DNA of 17,038 nucleotides, from assembly GCA_015064665.1 (NCBI GenBank), contig SVRU01000059.1, positions 1-17,038 of the forward strand, in the 5' to 3' direction. Positions within the stretch are counted from its first letter, which is position 1. Every line of letters begins with the position of its first letter. Position numbers and translations under genes: made by a program. Below, piece by piece: positions 1-9,547 of this stretch. The notes under the pieces were generated by a model. It saw only the letters and a program-made list of their open reading frames with translations. It was not told where the DNA came from and ran no database searches. This DNA is from Oscillospiraceae bacterium (lineage in GTDB: Bacteria > Bacillota_A > Clostridia > Oscillospirales > CAG-272).

Positions 1-2
1 TT

Positions 3-74
3 GTGCGCTCACCCGGAACCGAGACTCCTTGGTACGAGGAAAGCGACGGCGTTTGGTCTTTGGATATAAATTGA
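3..74 (+). CDS. 3' end of an unidentified protein gene (partial)
   Basis: The third frame is open from the window edge to a TGA at 72-74 and reads ...SPGTETPWYEESDGVWSLDIN, which has the look of a real protein C-terminus (mixed aromatic, acidic and small residues). The other two forward frames close at about the same place, so the choice of frame rests only on how protein-like the residues are. I do not recognise the family. If real, it ends 173 bp before the first GH106 gene on the same strand and might belong to the same glycan-use locus. The stop would be TGA, whereas the intact genes here use TAA. Confidence 0.3.
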   Translation: MRSPGTETPWYEESDGVWSLDIN

Positions 75-99
75 CAATACGCTGATTCATTCTAATAAC
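71..99 (+). promoter_or_regulatory. possible promoter for first GH106 copy
   Basis: A perfect TTGACA at 71-76 overlaps the stop of the preceding frame. It is followed at 16-17 bp by an A/T-rich hexamer (TAATAA at 93-98 or AATAAC at 94-99). The -10 is weak, so this is tentative. It would place the transcript start just before the long hairpin at 103-177. Confidence 0.35.
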
Positions 100-102
100 C
101 AT

Positions 103-177
103 ACGTTTGCCAACTTGGAGTTAAGGCTTCTTATCAATTGCTTCAGATTTGATACGAGGCCTCTGAGTTGGCAACGT
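103..177 (+). repeat. long imperfect inverted repeat in the leader of GH106 copy 1
   Basis: The left arm (103-137) and right arm (149-177) are imperfect reverse complements: ACGTTTGCCAACT pairs with AGTTGGCAACGT, and AGGCTTCTTATCAA pairs with TTGATACGAGGCCT, around a ~11-nt loop. The stem is followed by TTTATAATACAACG rather than a T run, so it is a poor intrinsic terminator. It could be a leader RNA structure, an operator or a relic of a small mobile element. The rest of 75-247 shows only a ribosome site (GAGGA, 236-240). Confidence 0.55.
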
Positions 178-247
178 TTATAATACAACGTTTTACTCGA
201 GTCGTGAATTGAATTATTTTAATGAACTTATTTTTGAGGATTAGAGC

Positions 248-3200
248 ATGTTATACAAAAAGAATCTATCAAAAGAGCTTTCGGATGAACTTTTTAAAAA
301 CCCTACAAGCGAATACAGAGGAACTCCCTTCTGGGCTTGGAACTGTAAAATGACACCCGAAATTCTTGAAAAGCAAATAGAATATCTCAAGGAAATGGGC
401 TTCGGCGGTTTCCATATGCATTCAAGGTCGGGTATGGATAACGCATATCTTAGCGACGAATTTATGGGTCTCGTTCGCGCTTGTACTGACAAGGCAAAGA
501 AGGAAGATATGCTCGCATGGCTTTACGACGAGGACAGATGGCCCTCGGGCGCCGCGGGCGGTCTTGTAACCAAAGAGCCGAAATACAGAGCGCGTAAGAT
601 TGTTTTTGCTCCCGCTGAGAGTGTAAAGCAAAAGGACGGATATCACAGCGAGCTTTCATATGAAAAGCCGCTGCTCGACGTTTCGGACGAGCTTCCGAAA
701 ACAGAGGCTATAGCTCTCGGAAAGCCCTATTTCGTTGCGGCTTATGACATTATGCTCGACAGCGAAGGATATCTTGAATCCTATAAAAAAATCAAAAGAA
801 ACGGCAAGGCTAAGGGCGATAAGTGGTATGCGTTCTGCATTACTCAGCCTATGAGCGACTGGTTTAACGGATATTGCTACGTTGATACGCTCTCGCCTGC
901 CGCAATTAAAAAATTTGTTGAAGTAACTCACGAGCGCTTCAAGGAGTGGGTGGGTGATGAATTTGATAAGACCGTCCCCGCAATATTTTCCGACGAGCCG
1001 CAGTTTGCGAAAAAAACAACCTTCGAAAGACCGTTTGACAAAAAGACCTGTGAGCTTCCCTGGACTCCCGACCTTCCAACTACCTACAAAAGAGCTTACG
1101 GCTCCGAGCTTGTAGAGCATGTACCCGAGCTTTTCTGGGATCTGCCGGGCGGCGGTTTCTATTACCAGATACAGATACCACGATCACGTTTGCGAAAGGT
1201 TTACGAATGCGTTCAGCAAGATTTGCGGTACGTGGGGTGAAAAAAATAAGCTCCCCTTAACAGGTCATATGATGGCAGAGGGTGGACTTGGAGCTCAGGC
1301 ATCCGCTATCGGAGAGGCTATGCGCTCATATAAATATTTCGGTTATCCCGGAATAGATATGCTTTGCAACAGCGTTGAATTGGTAACCGCTAAGCAGACG
1401 CAGTCCGCCGTACATCAATACGGCAAGGAGGCTATGGTTTCGGAGCTTTACGGCGTTACCAACTGGGATTTCGATTTCAGAGGTCACAAATTCCAGGGCG
1501 ACTGGCAGGCTGCTCTCGGCGTTACCGTAAGAGTTCCGCATCTTTCGTGGGTCTCTATGAAGGGCGACGCTAAGCGTGATTATCCCGCATCCTTCAACTA
1601 TCAATCCCCTTGGTACAAGGAATATAAGTACGTTGAGGATCATTTCGCGAGAGTTAATACCGCCCTGACACGCGGTAAGCCGGACGTTAATATTGCCGTT
1701 ATCCATCCTATTGAAAGTTATTGGCTACATTGGGGTCCCGGCGCTACCACGGTAGAAAAGCGAGCTCAGCTTGAAGCAAACTTCCAAAGTCTTATAAAGT
1801 GGTTGCTTTTCAATCAGCTCGACTTTGATTACATAAGCGAATCCATGTTTCCCGATGCTTGCAAGAGGGTTGAAAATCCAATCAAGGTCGGCAAGATGAA
1901 ATATGACGTAATCGTTGTTCCCGCTCTTGAAACGATAAGAGGAACTACCGTTGAAAGACTCGAGAAATTCCTTGAAGCCGGCGGACGTGTAATATTTATG
2001 GGTGACTGCCCCGCTTACATCGACTGCGAGAAAAACGACAGAATCAATTCCCTTTATGCTAAGGCGGAAAAGGTATCCTTTGAAAAGAATTCCATTGTTT
2101 CGGCTCTTGAAGAAAACAGAAAGCTTGAAATAAGATCCCAGAACGGCGGATACAAGGATAATTATCTCTACCAGATGAGAAACGACGGCGGCGTGAAGTG
2201 GCTCTTCGTCGCAAACGCATTAAAAACTCACGAAAGAAAAGTAAGGTTCGGCGCTAACGTATCAAAAGACTCTCACTGGGCAGAACCGGTGTATTTCAAA
2301 ATAAAAGGACGATATACTCCAAAGCTTTACGATACGATAAACGGAACTATTAAGAACATTTCCTTCAACGTGAAAAACGGTTACACAACATTCACGCTCA
2401 ACGCTCATCTTTACGATTCATTTCTCTTCAGACTCGGGAAATACACGACCGATTCCTATACTGCGATTGAGGAGGAGAATACGATAACCGTTAAGCGTTA
2501 CGACCGTTTCAGCAAAGTGAAATACGAAAGGAGCGAACCGAACGTTCTGCTCTTTGACCTTGCCGAATGGAAGTGCGACGATGATGCCGAATATCAGCCG
2601 CTCGAGGAAATGCGCCGTCTCGATAAACTTGCGAGAAGCAGAGCGGGTATTGAAAGAAAGAGCGGAAAGCAGCCCTGGTGCTTACCTCCCGAAATACCGG
2701 AGCATACCGTTACACAGAGATTTACGTTCAATTCAGAGATAGACCTCTTTGGCGCGGAATTCGCTACGGAGGATATTGACGTTACCGATATTTATTTAGA
2801 CGGTAAAAAGATAGAAAAGAATATAACGGGTTACTTTACCGACGAGTGCATTGAAAAAACGCTGCTGCCCGATATAAGTACAGGCAAACACACGATTGAA
2901 ATAACAAAGCCTCTCGCTCCGAGAACATACAACGAAAACTGCTTCCTTTTGGGTGACTTCAACGTAAGGCTCGAGGGCCTTGAAAGCACACTCACAGCGC
3001 CCACAAGCGAAATAGGATTCGGTTCGGTTGTATCCCAGGGAATGCCCTTCTACGGTGCTAATATTAAATACTCACTTGATATTGAAGTTCCCGAGGATAA
3101 CGCAGGACTCAGCATTCACGCTAACTTATACAGAGGAACGTTTATTTCGGTTTCAGTTGACGGAGAATGCGCAGGAAAAATTGCTTACAATCCTTATACG

Positions 3201-3422
3201 GTTACCGTTCCAAGAGTAAAGCCCGGAAGGCATACGGTCGAGCTTACCCTATTCGGCAACAGGCATAACTCCTTTGGCGCTCTTCATAATTGCAACAGAG
3301 AGCATACGTGGTTTGGACCTACAGCTTGGTCTACGCAAGGCGATGCGTTCAGTTATGAGCATCAGCTTAAGGAATTCGGAATACTTTCAAGCCCTGTAAT
3401 TGAGGTTATAAAGAAACAATAA
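248..3422 (+). pseudogene. GH106-like alpha-L-rhamnosidase, copy 1, frameshifted
   Basis: Same family as the intact gene at 3658-6831 and very similar along its whole length. Proteins of this kind (GH106, a calcium-dependent inverting alpha-L-rhamnosidase family) remove terminal L-rhamnose from glycans. ATG at 248 follows GAGGA (236-240) and gives MLYKKNLSKEL, the same N-terminus as copy 2. The first frame runs to a stop at 1238-1240. From about 1155 the homologous sequence continues in the next frame to TAA at 3420-3422. Comparison with copy 2 (GGCGGCGGTTTCT against AGCGGCGCAGTTTCT) shows that two bases are missing near 1154, at about residue 303, just after ELFWDLP. Repairing the gap would give 1058 residues. 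Either the gene is inactivated or the base gap is an assembly error; no recognisable slippery site supports programmed frameshifting. Confidence 0.85.
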
Positions 3423-3436
3423 TTTATACGTATTAA

Positions 3437-3497
3437 AAAAGAAGTATCATTAAGCGTGATTTGCCGTTAAGGAGATCTGCCAAATGATACTTCTTTT
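3437..3497 (+). terminator. inverted repeat / probable terminator after GH106 copy 1
   Basis: Perfect 15-bp arms (AAAAGAAGTATCATT at 3437-3451, AATGATACTTCTTTT at 3483-3497) surround a 31-nt loop. The right arm ends in TTTT and lies 14 bp past the stop of copy 1. The loop is unusually long for an intrinsic terminator, so a protein-binding or regulatory role is possible. Confidence 0.6.
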
Positions 3498-3538
3498 AAA
3501 CTTAAAACTATCTTGATTTATTATTTTGTTTGAAGATA

Positions 3539-3567
3539 TTGTTTTTATATACCTCCCGTGATATAAT
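3539..3567 (+). promoter_or_regulatory. promoter of GH106 copy 2
   Basis: TTGTTT (3539-3544), a 17-bp spacer, then TATAAT (3562-3567) preceded by TGA (extended -10). It lies between the inverted repeat and the start of copy 2, so copy 2 is probably transcribed independently of copy 1. Confidence 0.7.
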
Positions 3568-3657
3568 TTAGCCGAGGATAGCATGGAATTTTGAAATTGT
3601 AAATACAGGAATTATTTACATATACAAAAAATGACATTTATAAAAAAGGAGAATCTT

Positions 3658-6600
3658 ATGCTATACAAAAAGAATCTATCAAAAGAGCTTTCAGATGAGC
3701 TGTTTAAATCCCCCACAAGCGAATACAGAGGTACTCCCTTCTGGGCTTGGAACTGTAAAATGACACCTGAAATTCTTGAAAAGCAAATAGAATATCTTAA
3801 GGAAATGGGCTTCGGCGGCTTCCATATGCATTCAAGATCGGGTATGGATAACGCATATCTCAGCGACGAATTTATGGGACTTGTCCGCGCTTGTACGGAT
3901 AAAGCAAAAAAGGAAGAAATGCTCGCATGGCTTTACGACGAGGACAGATGGCCCTCGGGCGCCGCGGGCGGTCTTGTAACAAAAGAGCCGAAATACAGAG
4001 CGAGAAAGTTAGTTTTCGCTCCCGCAAATGCCGTAAAGCAAAAGGACGGATATCATAGCGAGCTTTCGTATGAAAAGCCGCTTCTCGACGTTTCGGGCGA
4101 GCTTCCAAAGGCGGAGGCTATAGCTCTCGGCAAGCCCTATTTTGTTGCCGCTTATGACGTTTTGCTCAACGGTTATGGATATCTTGAATCCTATAAGAAA
4201 ATCAAAAGGAACGGCAAGGCGAAGGGCGACAAGTGGTATGCGTTCTGTATTACTCAGCCTATGAATGATTGGTATAACGGATACTGCTATCTTGATACAC
4301 TTTCCTCGGCGGCTGTAAAGAAATTTGTTGAAGTAACGCACGAAAGATATAAGGAATGCGTCGGTGACGAATTCGATAAGACTGTACCCGCAATATTCAC
4401 AGATGAGCCTCAGTTCGCAAGAAAGGCTACATTTGAAAGACCTTCCGATAAAAAGGCTTGCGAGCTCCCCTGGACACCCGATCTCCCTACAACCTACAAA
4501 AGAGCTTACAGCTCCGAGCTTGTAGATCACATTCCCGAGTTGTTCTGGGATCTGCCGAGCGGCGCAGTTTCTATTACAAGATACAGATACCACGACCACG
4601 TTTGCGAAAGATTCACAAATGCCTTCAGCAAGATTTGCGGACAGTGGTGCGATAAGAACCACATTCCTCTCACAGGTCATATGATGGAAGAGCAGTCGCT
4701 TCTCGCACAGACTGCGGCGATCGGAGAGGCTATGCGTTCGTATAAATATTTCGGTTATCCCGGAATAGATATGCTTTGCGATAAGGTTGAGCTTTCGACC
4801 GCAAAGCAAGCGCAATCTGCCGTTCATCAATACGGCAAAGAGGCGATGTTATCCGAGCTTTACGGCGTTACCAACTGGGATTTTGATTTCAGAGGTCACA
4901 AATTCCAGGGCGACTGGCAGGCAGCTCTCGGCGTTACGATAAGAGTTCCTCATCTTTCATGGGTTTCCATGAAGGGTGATGCTAAGCGTGACTACCCCGC
5001 CTCTATAAGCTACCAATCTCCATGGTATAAGGAATATAAGTACGTTGAGGACCATTTTGCAAGAGTTAACACCGCCATGACACGCGGCAAGCCCGATGTT
5101 AATATTGCGGTTATTCACCCCGTCGAAAGCTATTGGATAAACTGGGGTCCCGGCGCTACCACGATAGAAAAAAGAAATCAGCTCGAATCGAACTTCCAAA
5201 GCCTTATAAAGTGGCTCTTACTCAGCCAGCTCGACTTTGATTACATAAGCGAATCAATGTTCCCCGATGCTTGCAAGAGAGTTGAAAATCCCATCAAGGT
5301 CGGCAAGATGAAATATGACGTAATCGTTGTTCCCGCTCTTGAAACGATAAGAGAAACTACAGTTGAAAGACTCGAGAAATTCCTTGAAGCCGGCGGACGT
5401 GTAATATTTATGGGTGACTGCCCTGCTTACGTTGACTGCGAGAAAAACGACAGAATCAATTCCCTTTACGCTAAGGCGGAAAAGGTATCCTTTGAAAAGA
5501 ATGCCATAGTTTCGGCTCTTGAAGAAAACAGAAAGCTTGAGATAAGAGCCCAGAACGGCGGATACAAGGATAATTATCTCTACCAGATGAGAAACGACGG
5601 CGGCGTGAAGTGGCTCTTCGTCGCAAACGCATTAAAGCCGCACGAGAGAAGAAACGGTCACGGCGTGATATCAAAGGATATATACTCTGCCGAAAAGCTT
5701 TACTTCAAGATAAAAGGAAAACACACGCCTAAGCTTTACGATACGATAAACGGAACAGTAAAAGATATCTCATTTAAGGTGGAAAACGGATATACGACCT
5801 TTACGCTTAACGCATATCTTTACGATTCCTTCCTCTTTAAGCTCGATAAGTACACAGTGGCTTCATATACCGCTCCGGCGGGTGAGCGTACGGCTACTAT
5901 CAAGAGATACGACCTCTTTGGCAAGGTGAAATACGAAAGGAGCGAGCCGAACGTTCTGCTCTTTGACCTTGCTGAATGGAAGTGCGACGATGATGCCGAA
6001 TATCAACCGCTCGAGGAAATGCGCCGTCTCGACAGACTTGCGAGAAGCAGAGCGGGTATTGAAAAAAAGAGCGGAAAGCAGCCCTGGTGCTTACCTCCCG
6101 AAAAGCCCGAGCATACCATTACACAAAGATTTACGTTCAACACAGAGATAGACCTCTTCGGCACAGAATTTGCTACGGAGGATATTGACGTTACGGATAT
6201 CTATTTAGACGGTAAAAAGATAGAAAAGAGTATAACGGGATACTTTACCGACGAGTGTATTGAAAAAACGCTCTTGCCCGATATGAAAGCAGGTAAACAT
6301 ATAATTGAAATAACAAGACCTCTCGCTCCGAGAACCTATAACGAAAACTGTTTCCTTTTAGGTAACTTCAACGTAAGACACGAGGGTATTGAAAGCACGA
6401 TCACAGCGCCTACAACAGAAATCAGATTCGGTTCGGTAGTATCACAGGGATTGCCATTCTACGGAGCAAATATCAAATACTCGCTTGATATTGAAGTTTC
6501 CGAAGAAAACTGCGCGCTCAGTATTCACTCGCATCTTTACAGAGGAACGCTTATTTCGGTTTCGGTTGACGGAGAATGCGTAGGAAAAATCGCTTACAAT

Positions 6601-6831
6601 CCTTATACGGTTACAGTGCCATCGGTTAAAGCCGGCAAGCACACGGTTGAGCTTACGCTATTCGGCAACAGACATAACTCCTTTGGCGCTCTTCATAACT
6701 GCGACAGAGAGTATAAATGGTTTGGCCCTAATGCGTGGTTCATAAGAGGTGATGAATTCACGTACGAGCATCAGCTTAAGGAATTCGGAATACTTTCAAG
6801 CCCTGTAATTGAGGTTATAAAGAAGCAATAA
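3658..6831 (+). CDS. GH106-like alpha-L-rhamnosidase, copy 2 (intact)
   Basis: Predicted 1057-residue glycoside hydrolase, related to GH106 alpha-L-rhamnosidases that release L-rhamnose from plant or bacterial glycans. The N-terminal barrel region starts with FRGTPFWAWN-like sequence (residues 23-32), GFGGFHMHSRSGM (51-63) and WLYDEDRWPSGAAGG (91-105). Candidate acidic catalytic residues lie in FTDEPQF (E250) and SELYGVTNWDFDF (E400), followed by GDWQAALGV and PHLSWVSMKG (about 418-440). Residues ~520-600 (DVIVVPALETI, FLEAGGRVIFMGD) resemble the Rossmann-like domain found in other barrel glycosidases; the C-terminal third looks like beta-sandwich modules. There is no signal peptide, so it is probably cytoplasmic. 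An ATG also occurs at 3631, but 3658 is preferred: it has AAGGAG at 3646-3651 and matches the copy 1 start. The family assignment is from remembered motifs; substrate is inferred. Confidence 0.82.
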   Translation: MLYKKNLSKELSDELFKSPTSEYRGTPFWAWNCKMTPEILEKQIEYLKEMGFGGFHMHSRSGMDNAYLSDEFMGLVRACTDKAKKEEMLAWLYDEDRWPSGAAGGLVTKEPKYRARKLVFAPANAVKQKDGYHSELSYEKPLLDVSGELPKAEAIALGKPYFVAAYDVLLNGYGYLESYKKIKRNGKAKGDKWYAFCITQPMNDWYNGYCYLDTLSSAAVKKFVEVTHERYKECVGDEFDKTVPAIFTDEPQFARKATFERPSDKKACELPWTPDLPTTYKRAYSSELVDHIPELFWDLPSGAVSITRYRYHDHVCERFTNAFSKICGQWCDKNHIPLTGHMMEEQSLLAQTAAIGEAMRSYKYFGYPGIDMLCDKVELSTAKQAQSAVHQYGKEAMLSELYGVTNWDFDFRGHKFQGDWQAALGVTIRVPHLSWVSMKGDAKRDYPASISYQSPWYKEYKYVEDHFARVNTAMTRGKPDVNIAVIHPVESYWINWGPGATTIEKRNQLESNFQSLIKWLLLSQLDFDYISESMFPDACKRVENPIKVGKMKYDVIVVPALETIRETTVERLEKFLEAGGRVIFMGDCPAYVDCEKNDRINSLYAKAEKVSFEKNAIVSALEENRKLEIRAQNGGYKDNYLYQMRNDGGVKWLFVANALKPHERRNGHGVISKDIYSAEKLYFKIKGKHTPKLYDTINGTVKDISFKVENGYTTFTLNAYLYDSFLFKLDKYTVASYTAPAGERTATIKRYDLFGKVKYERSEPNVLLFDLAEWKCDDDAEYQPLEEMRRLDRLARSRAGIEKKSGKQPWCLPPEKPEHTITQRFTFNTEIDLFGTEFATEDIDVTDIYLDGKKIEKSITGYFTDECIEKTLLPDMKAGKHIIEITRPLAPRTYNENCFLLGNFNVRHEGIESTITAPTTEIRFGSVVSQGLPFYGANIKYSLDIEVSEENCALSIHSHLYRGTLISVSVDGECVGKIAYNPYTVTVPSVKAGKHTVELTLFGNRHNSFGALHNCDREYKWFGPNAWFIRGDEFTYEHQLKEFGILSSPVIEVIKKQ

Positions 6832-6859
6832 TTTTTTGAGCATTTTGTTTTGCTTTCCG

Positions 6860-6888
6860 TTGACTAAATATTCGTTTTGTGATATAAT
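6860..6888 (+). promoter_or_regulatory. promoter of the DUF4317 gene
   Basis: TTGACT (6860-6865), 17-bp spacer, TATAAT (6883-6888) with TGA directly before it (extended -10). The gene starts 33 bp downstream, so the transcript has a short leader. Confidence 0.8.
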
Positions 6889-6921
6889 ATCGGTTGCAAA
6901 AATCATTTTACGGAGATTACT

Positions 6922-8055
6922 ATGACAGAAAGAGAACTCAGAGAAATAAAAAGAAGATTTCGCCCCGAAAAAAGTAATATCCCAAAGATCGTGGGCTGCT
7001 TCGTCAATTCCAATAAAGAAATTGTAGCCCGTATATCGCAATTTATCGGCACCTCTGACTCGGTCGTCAGCGAGAAGCTGCTCGGCGTTATGAAAAAGAC
7101 GCTTTCGGGTACGCTTGGAGCTAATTTGTGCAACATCTCATTCAGCACGAAGCAGGTTGCCGAAAGCGAAAAGCATCAACTCCTTATGCAGCTGCGCAAA
7201 AGCGAGCTTAAGGACGAGGAGGCGCTCGAGACCTTTTATAAAAGCGTTATTGAGAGCGTGAAGCTTGAAGGCAATTACGTAATTCTTCTCGCAAACGATA
7301 TATACGACGTATTTGAAAAGAAGAGTGACGGCGAGGACGGTGGATCAAGCGAAAGATTTTCTTACGTTATTTGCGCGGTTTGCCCTGTTAAGAATTCGCC
7401 AGAGGCGCTTACCTTTAAGGAGTCTGACAGCCTCTTCCACGCTATGAGCGCATCCTCTCTTCTCTGCTCTCCCGAGCTCGGATTTATGTTCCCTGCCTTT
7501 GATGACAGAAAGACGAATATTTACTCGGCTCTTTTCTATACGAGAAGCTTATCCGAAAGCCATACGGAATTTACCGATAACGTTTTCGGCAAGGATGCTC
7601 CGATGCCTCCCGCAATTCAAAAGGCAACGTTCAATGAATGTCTTGCCGAGGCGCTTGACGACGAATGCAGCTTTGAAGTTATACGCTCGGTGCATACGCA
7701 GATTTCGGAGATGGTTGAGTCGCACAAGGAATCCAAAATTCCCGAGCCGCTCGTTATAACCAAAGCGACCGTAAAGTCGGTTCTTGAAAACTGCGGAATC
7801 GGTGAGGAAAAGGTTAACAAGATTGGTGAGTCGCTTGACGAAAGCTTTGGCGTTAACGCCGAGCTTACACCGAAAAATATCATAAGCGTAAACAAGTTTA
7901 CTCTTGAAACGCCGGACGTCACGATAAAGGTGAACCCAGAGCGCAAGGAGCTTGTTTCAACGCAGATAATTAACGGCGTTGAATACATAATGATACGCGC
8001 AACCGAGGGTGTTGTTGTTAACGGAATTAACATAAAATCGGAAAATAAAGAATAA
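6922..8055 (+). CDS. DUF4317 family protein
   Basis: Predicted 377-residue soluble protein of the DUF4317 family, which is widespread in Clostridia and has no assigned function. Recognisable family segments are the N-terminus ELREIKRRFRPEKSNIPKIVGCFV (residues 5-28), the KKTLSGTLGANLCNISF segment (57-74), the central ICAVCPVKNSPEALTF, and ELGFMFPAFDDRKTNIYSALFYTRS. Length is normal for the family. No signal peptide, membrane segment or metal motif is visible. ATG at 6922 follows CGGAG (6911-6915) with a normal gap and lies just after a strong promoter. The gene ends 67 bp before the convergent alkylation-repair gene. It appears to be a single-gene unit, and its codon use is like that of the GH106 genes. 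Confidence 0.88.
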   Translation: MTERELREIKRRFRPEKSNIPKIVGCFVNSNKEIVARISQFIGTSDSVVSEKLLGVMKKTLSGTLGANLCNISFSTKQVAESEKHQLLMQLRKSELKDEEALETFYKSVIESVKLEGNYVILLANDIYDVFEKKSDGEDGGSSERFSYVICAVCPVKNSPEALTFKESDSLFHAMSASSLLCSPELGFMFPAFDDRKTNIYSALFYTRSLSESHTEFTDNVFGKDAPMPPAIQKATFNECLAEALDDECSFEVIRSVHTQISEMVESHKESKIPEPLVITKATVKSVLENCGIGEEKVNKIGESLDESFGVNAELTPKNIISVNKFTLETPDVTIKVNPERKELVSTQIINGVEYIMIRATEGVVVNGINIKSENKE

Positions 8056-8105
8056 ATATTTTATAAAAATACAACAAAACGAAAACAATAGTTGTCTTTT
8101 TACGC

Positions 8106-8142
8106 AAAAAAGTGATGAAGTTTTATGCTTCATCACTTTTTT
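8106..8142. terminator. bidirectional intrinsic terminator
   Basis: Perfect 15-bp arms (AAAAAAGTGATGAAG, 8106-8120; CTTCATCACTTTTTT, 8128-8142) with a 7-nt loop, with A and T runs on both sides. It serves the DUF4317 gene from the left and the convergent alkylation-repair gene from the right. The right arm lies inside the last codons of the minus-strand gene. Confidence 0.9.
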
Positions 8143-8812
8143 GTTTCATCGTTTTTAGATATTCTTTTGTTTCTTTTGAAATTCTGTAGCTATCGATCGC
8201 CTTGCTTATCGTTTTATTATGTACCCATGGGGATAAAGTCTTGGACTTTATATACGGTATTGCGGCTTCATACTGCTTTGCAAGAGCGGTCGCAAAATAC
8301 CAAGCTATCATCATATTAACGTAGTACTCATCGCTCTTTATTTTTGACACGCTATCCATGTATTCGGGTTTGAAGCGCTCGTCTAAATAGTAGACCATAA
8401 GCACTTCAATTGCAAATCGCACGATATACGGTTTATCCGAGCTAAGCCACTTATAAATATAGCTTAAGAGCCTATCCGTGTTAGATTTAAAGCATTCGGG
8501 ACGCAGAGAGTCGCAGGTTGCCCAATTGTTTATATGCGGCAGAAATTTCTCAAGCTCTGCAATGCATTCATCAAAATTCTTTATTTCGGCAATAAGGAAT
8601 GCGTGCAGATTATTCTCCTCGTAATATTCATGCGGAAGAGCGCTCATAAATTCACACGCATACGGGGTATTCACGATTTCTTTAGCAAATTTTCTTAAAA
8701 CGGGTATTCTTATTCCTATGATTTTTTCCTTATCTACTGTAGGCATAAGCTTTGCGTGAAAATCACGGTATCCGATATCCTGCATTTCAAAAAGCTTTTT
8801 CTTTATATCCAT
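8123..8812 (-). CDS. DNA alkylation repair protein (AlkD-like DNA glycosylase)
   Basis: Predicted 229-residue all-helical HEAT-like repeat protein of the AlkD family, which excises positively charged alkylated bases such as 3-methyladenine and 7-methylguanine. The family's IGIRIPVLRKFAKEI signature is at residues 32-46. NNWATCDSL (95-103) holds W97 and D101 with the W-x3-D spacing of the catalytic pair W109/D113 of Bacillus AlkD. W171 in MMIAWYFATAL probably corresponds to the third DNA-contacting Trp. Length is close to the ~237 residues of AlkD. ATG at 8812 is preceded by AAGGAGA at a normal gap. The stop lies inside the shared bidirectional terminator. It is a monocistronic unit, and alkylation-induced control is not visible. 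Confidence 0.9.
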   Translation of the reverse strand: MDIKKKLFEMQDIGYRDFHAKLMPTVDKEKIIGIRIPVLRKFAKEIVNTPYACEFMSALPHEYYEENNLHAFLIAEIKNFDECIAELEKFLPHINNWATCDSLRPECFKSNTDRLLSYIYKWLSSDKPYIVRFAIEVLMVYYLDERFKPEYMDSVSKIKSDEYYVNMMIAWYFATALAKQYEAAIPYIKSKTLSPWVHNKTISKAIDSYRISKETKEYLKTMKQKSDEA

Positions 8813-8835
8813 ATAAAAATTCTCCTTGCTTATCT

Positions 8836-8864
8836 ATTGTATCACAAAATCTTTTAAAAGGCAA
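8836..8864 (-). promoter_or_regulatory. probable promoter of the alkylation-repair gene
   Basis: Read on the minus strand: TTGCCT (8864-8859), 17-bp spacer, TACAAT (8841-8836) preceded by TGA. The -35 is imperfect, but the extended -10 is of the same type as the neighbouring promoters. Confidence 0.5.
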
Positions 8865-8980
8865 TACAAAATAGCTTTTCCGACATTTTGCGGTTTGCCA
8901 CGCTCGGCTGCAAACTACCTCTTTGCTGTAATATTTCTCTTTCCTTCATCATAGGATTAATGGAACAACGGAGGTGTTTT

Positions 8981-9466
8981 ATGATTAAAAATTTCTTTAT
9001 CAAATACAAGACTTATATTATTTCTTGCTTGATAGCGCTCGGAGTCGGACTTCTTTCTGCTTTTCTGACACGCGGAAATATGAATCTCTCGGCTATAAAG
9101 CAGCCGTTTCTATCTCCGCCCGCATTTCTCTTCCCATTAGTCTGGACGGCTTTATATATCCTTATGGGAATATCGGCGGCAAGAATTTTTGGCAAAAAAG
9201 CTTCATTTCCCGAAGAGGTAAGAAATTCGCTTTCTACGTATGCTTCAAGCCTTATAGTAAATTTTGCGTGGAGTATAATCTTCTTTAATTTCGGGGCTTT
9301 TTTCTTGGCTTTCATTTGGATTATTCTGCTCGAATTTCTTATAATTAAGACTATAAACGAATATAAGAAAATAGATAAGACTGCCGCTTTTTTGCAAATT
9401 CCTTATGCGGTTTGGGTTGCTTTTGCGGGTTATCTCACTATCTCTATAGCGATTCTCAATAGATAA
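8981..9466 (+). CDS. TspO/MBR family membrane protein
   Basis: Predicted 161-residue integral membrane protein of the TspO/MBR (translocator protein) family, which binds porphyrins and related ligands; its exact role in anaerobic Firmicutes is not settled. Five hydrophobic segments are visible, at about residues 9-28, 46-66, 84-100, 103-122 and 133-158. Family landmarks are SPPAFLFPLVWTALYILMGISA, NFAWSIIFFNFGAF and PYAVWVAFAGYLTISIAILN near the C-terminus. Length is typical. The frame is open further upstream to an ATG at 8888, but 8981 is chosen because GGAGGTG (8970-8976) precedes it directly and the extra 31 residues are not family-like. No convincing promoter was found in 8865-8970. The 3' side (9467-9547) is only A-rich. 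Confidence 0.9.
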   Translation: MIKNFFIKYKTYIISCLIALGVGLLSAFLTRGNMNLSAIKQPFLSPPAFLFPLVWTALYILMGISAARIFGKKASFPEEVRNSLSTYASSLIVNFAWSIIFFNFGAFFLAFIWIILLEFLIIKTINEYKKIDKTAAFLQIPYAVWVAFAGYLTISIAILNR

Positions 9467-9547
9467 AAATTACAAAAAGCTTTCATAAAAATTCTAAAAA
9501 ACAAAATTAAAGCTCTCAAAAAACTCAAAAAAAAACAAAATTTACCA

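Noticed and set aside
178..184. TATAAT at 179-184 as -10 of a promoter for GH106 copy 1.
   Set aside because: No acceptable -35 at 16-18 bp; the upstream sequence is the right arm of the hairpin.
1119..1240. Programmed frameshift in GH106 copy 1.
   Set aside because: No slippery heptamer or stimulatory structure recognised, and the intact paralogue has two more bases at the same spot.
3631..3657. Upstream ATG at 3631 as the start of GH106 copy 2.
   Set aside because: The ATG at 3658 has a good AAGGAG and matches the start of copy 1; the nine extra residues include the ribosome site itself.
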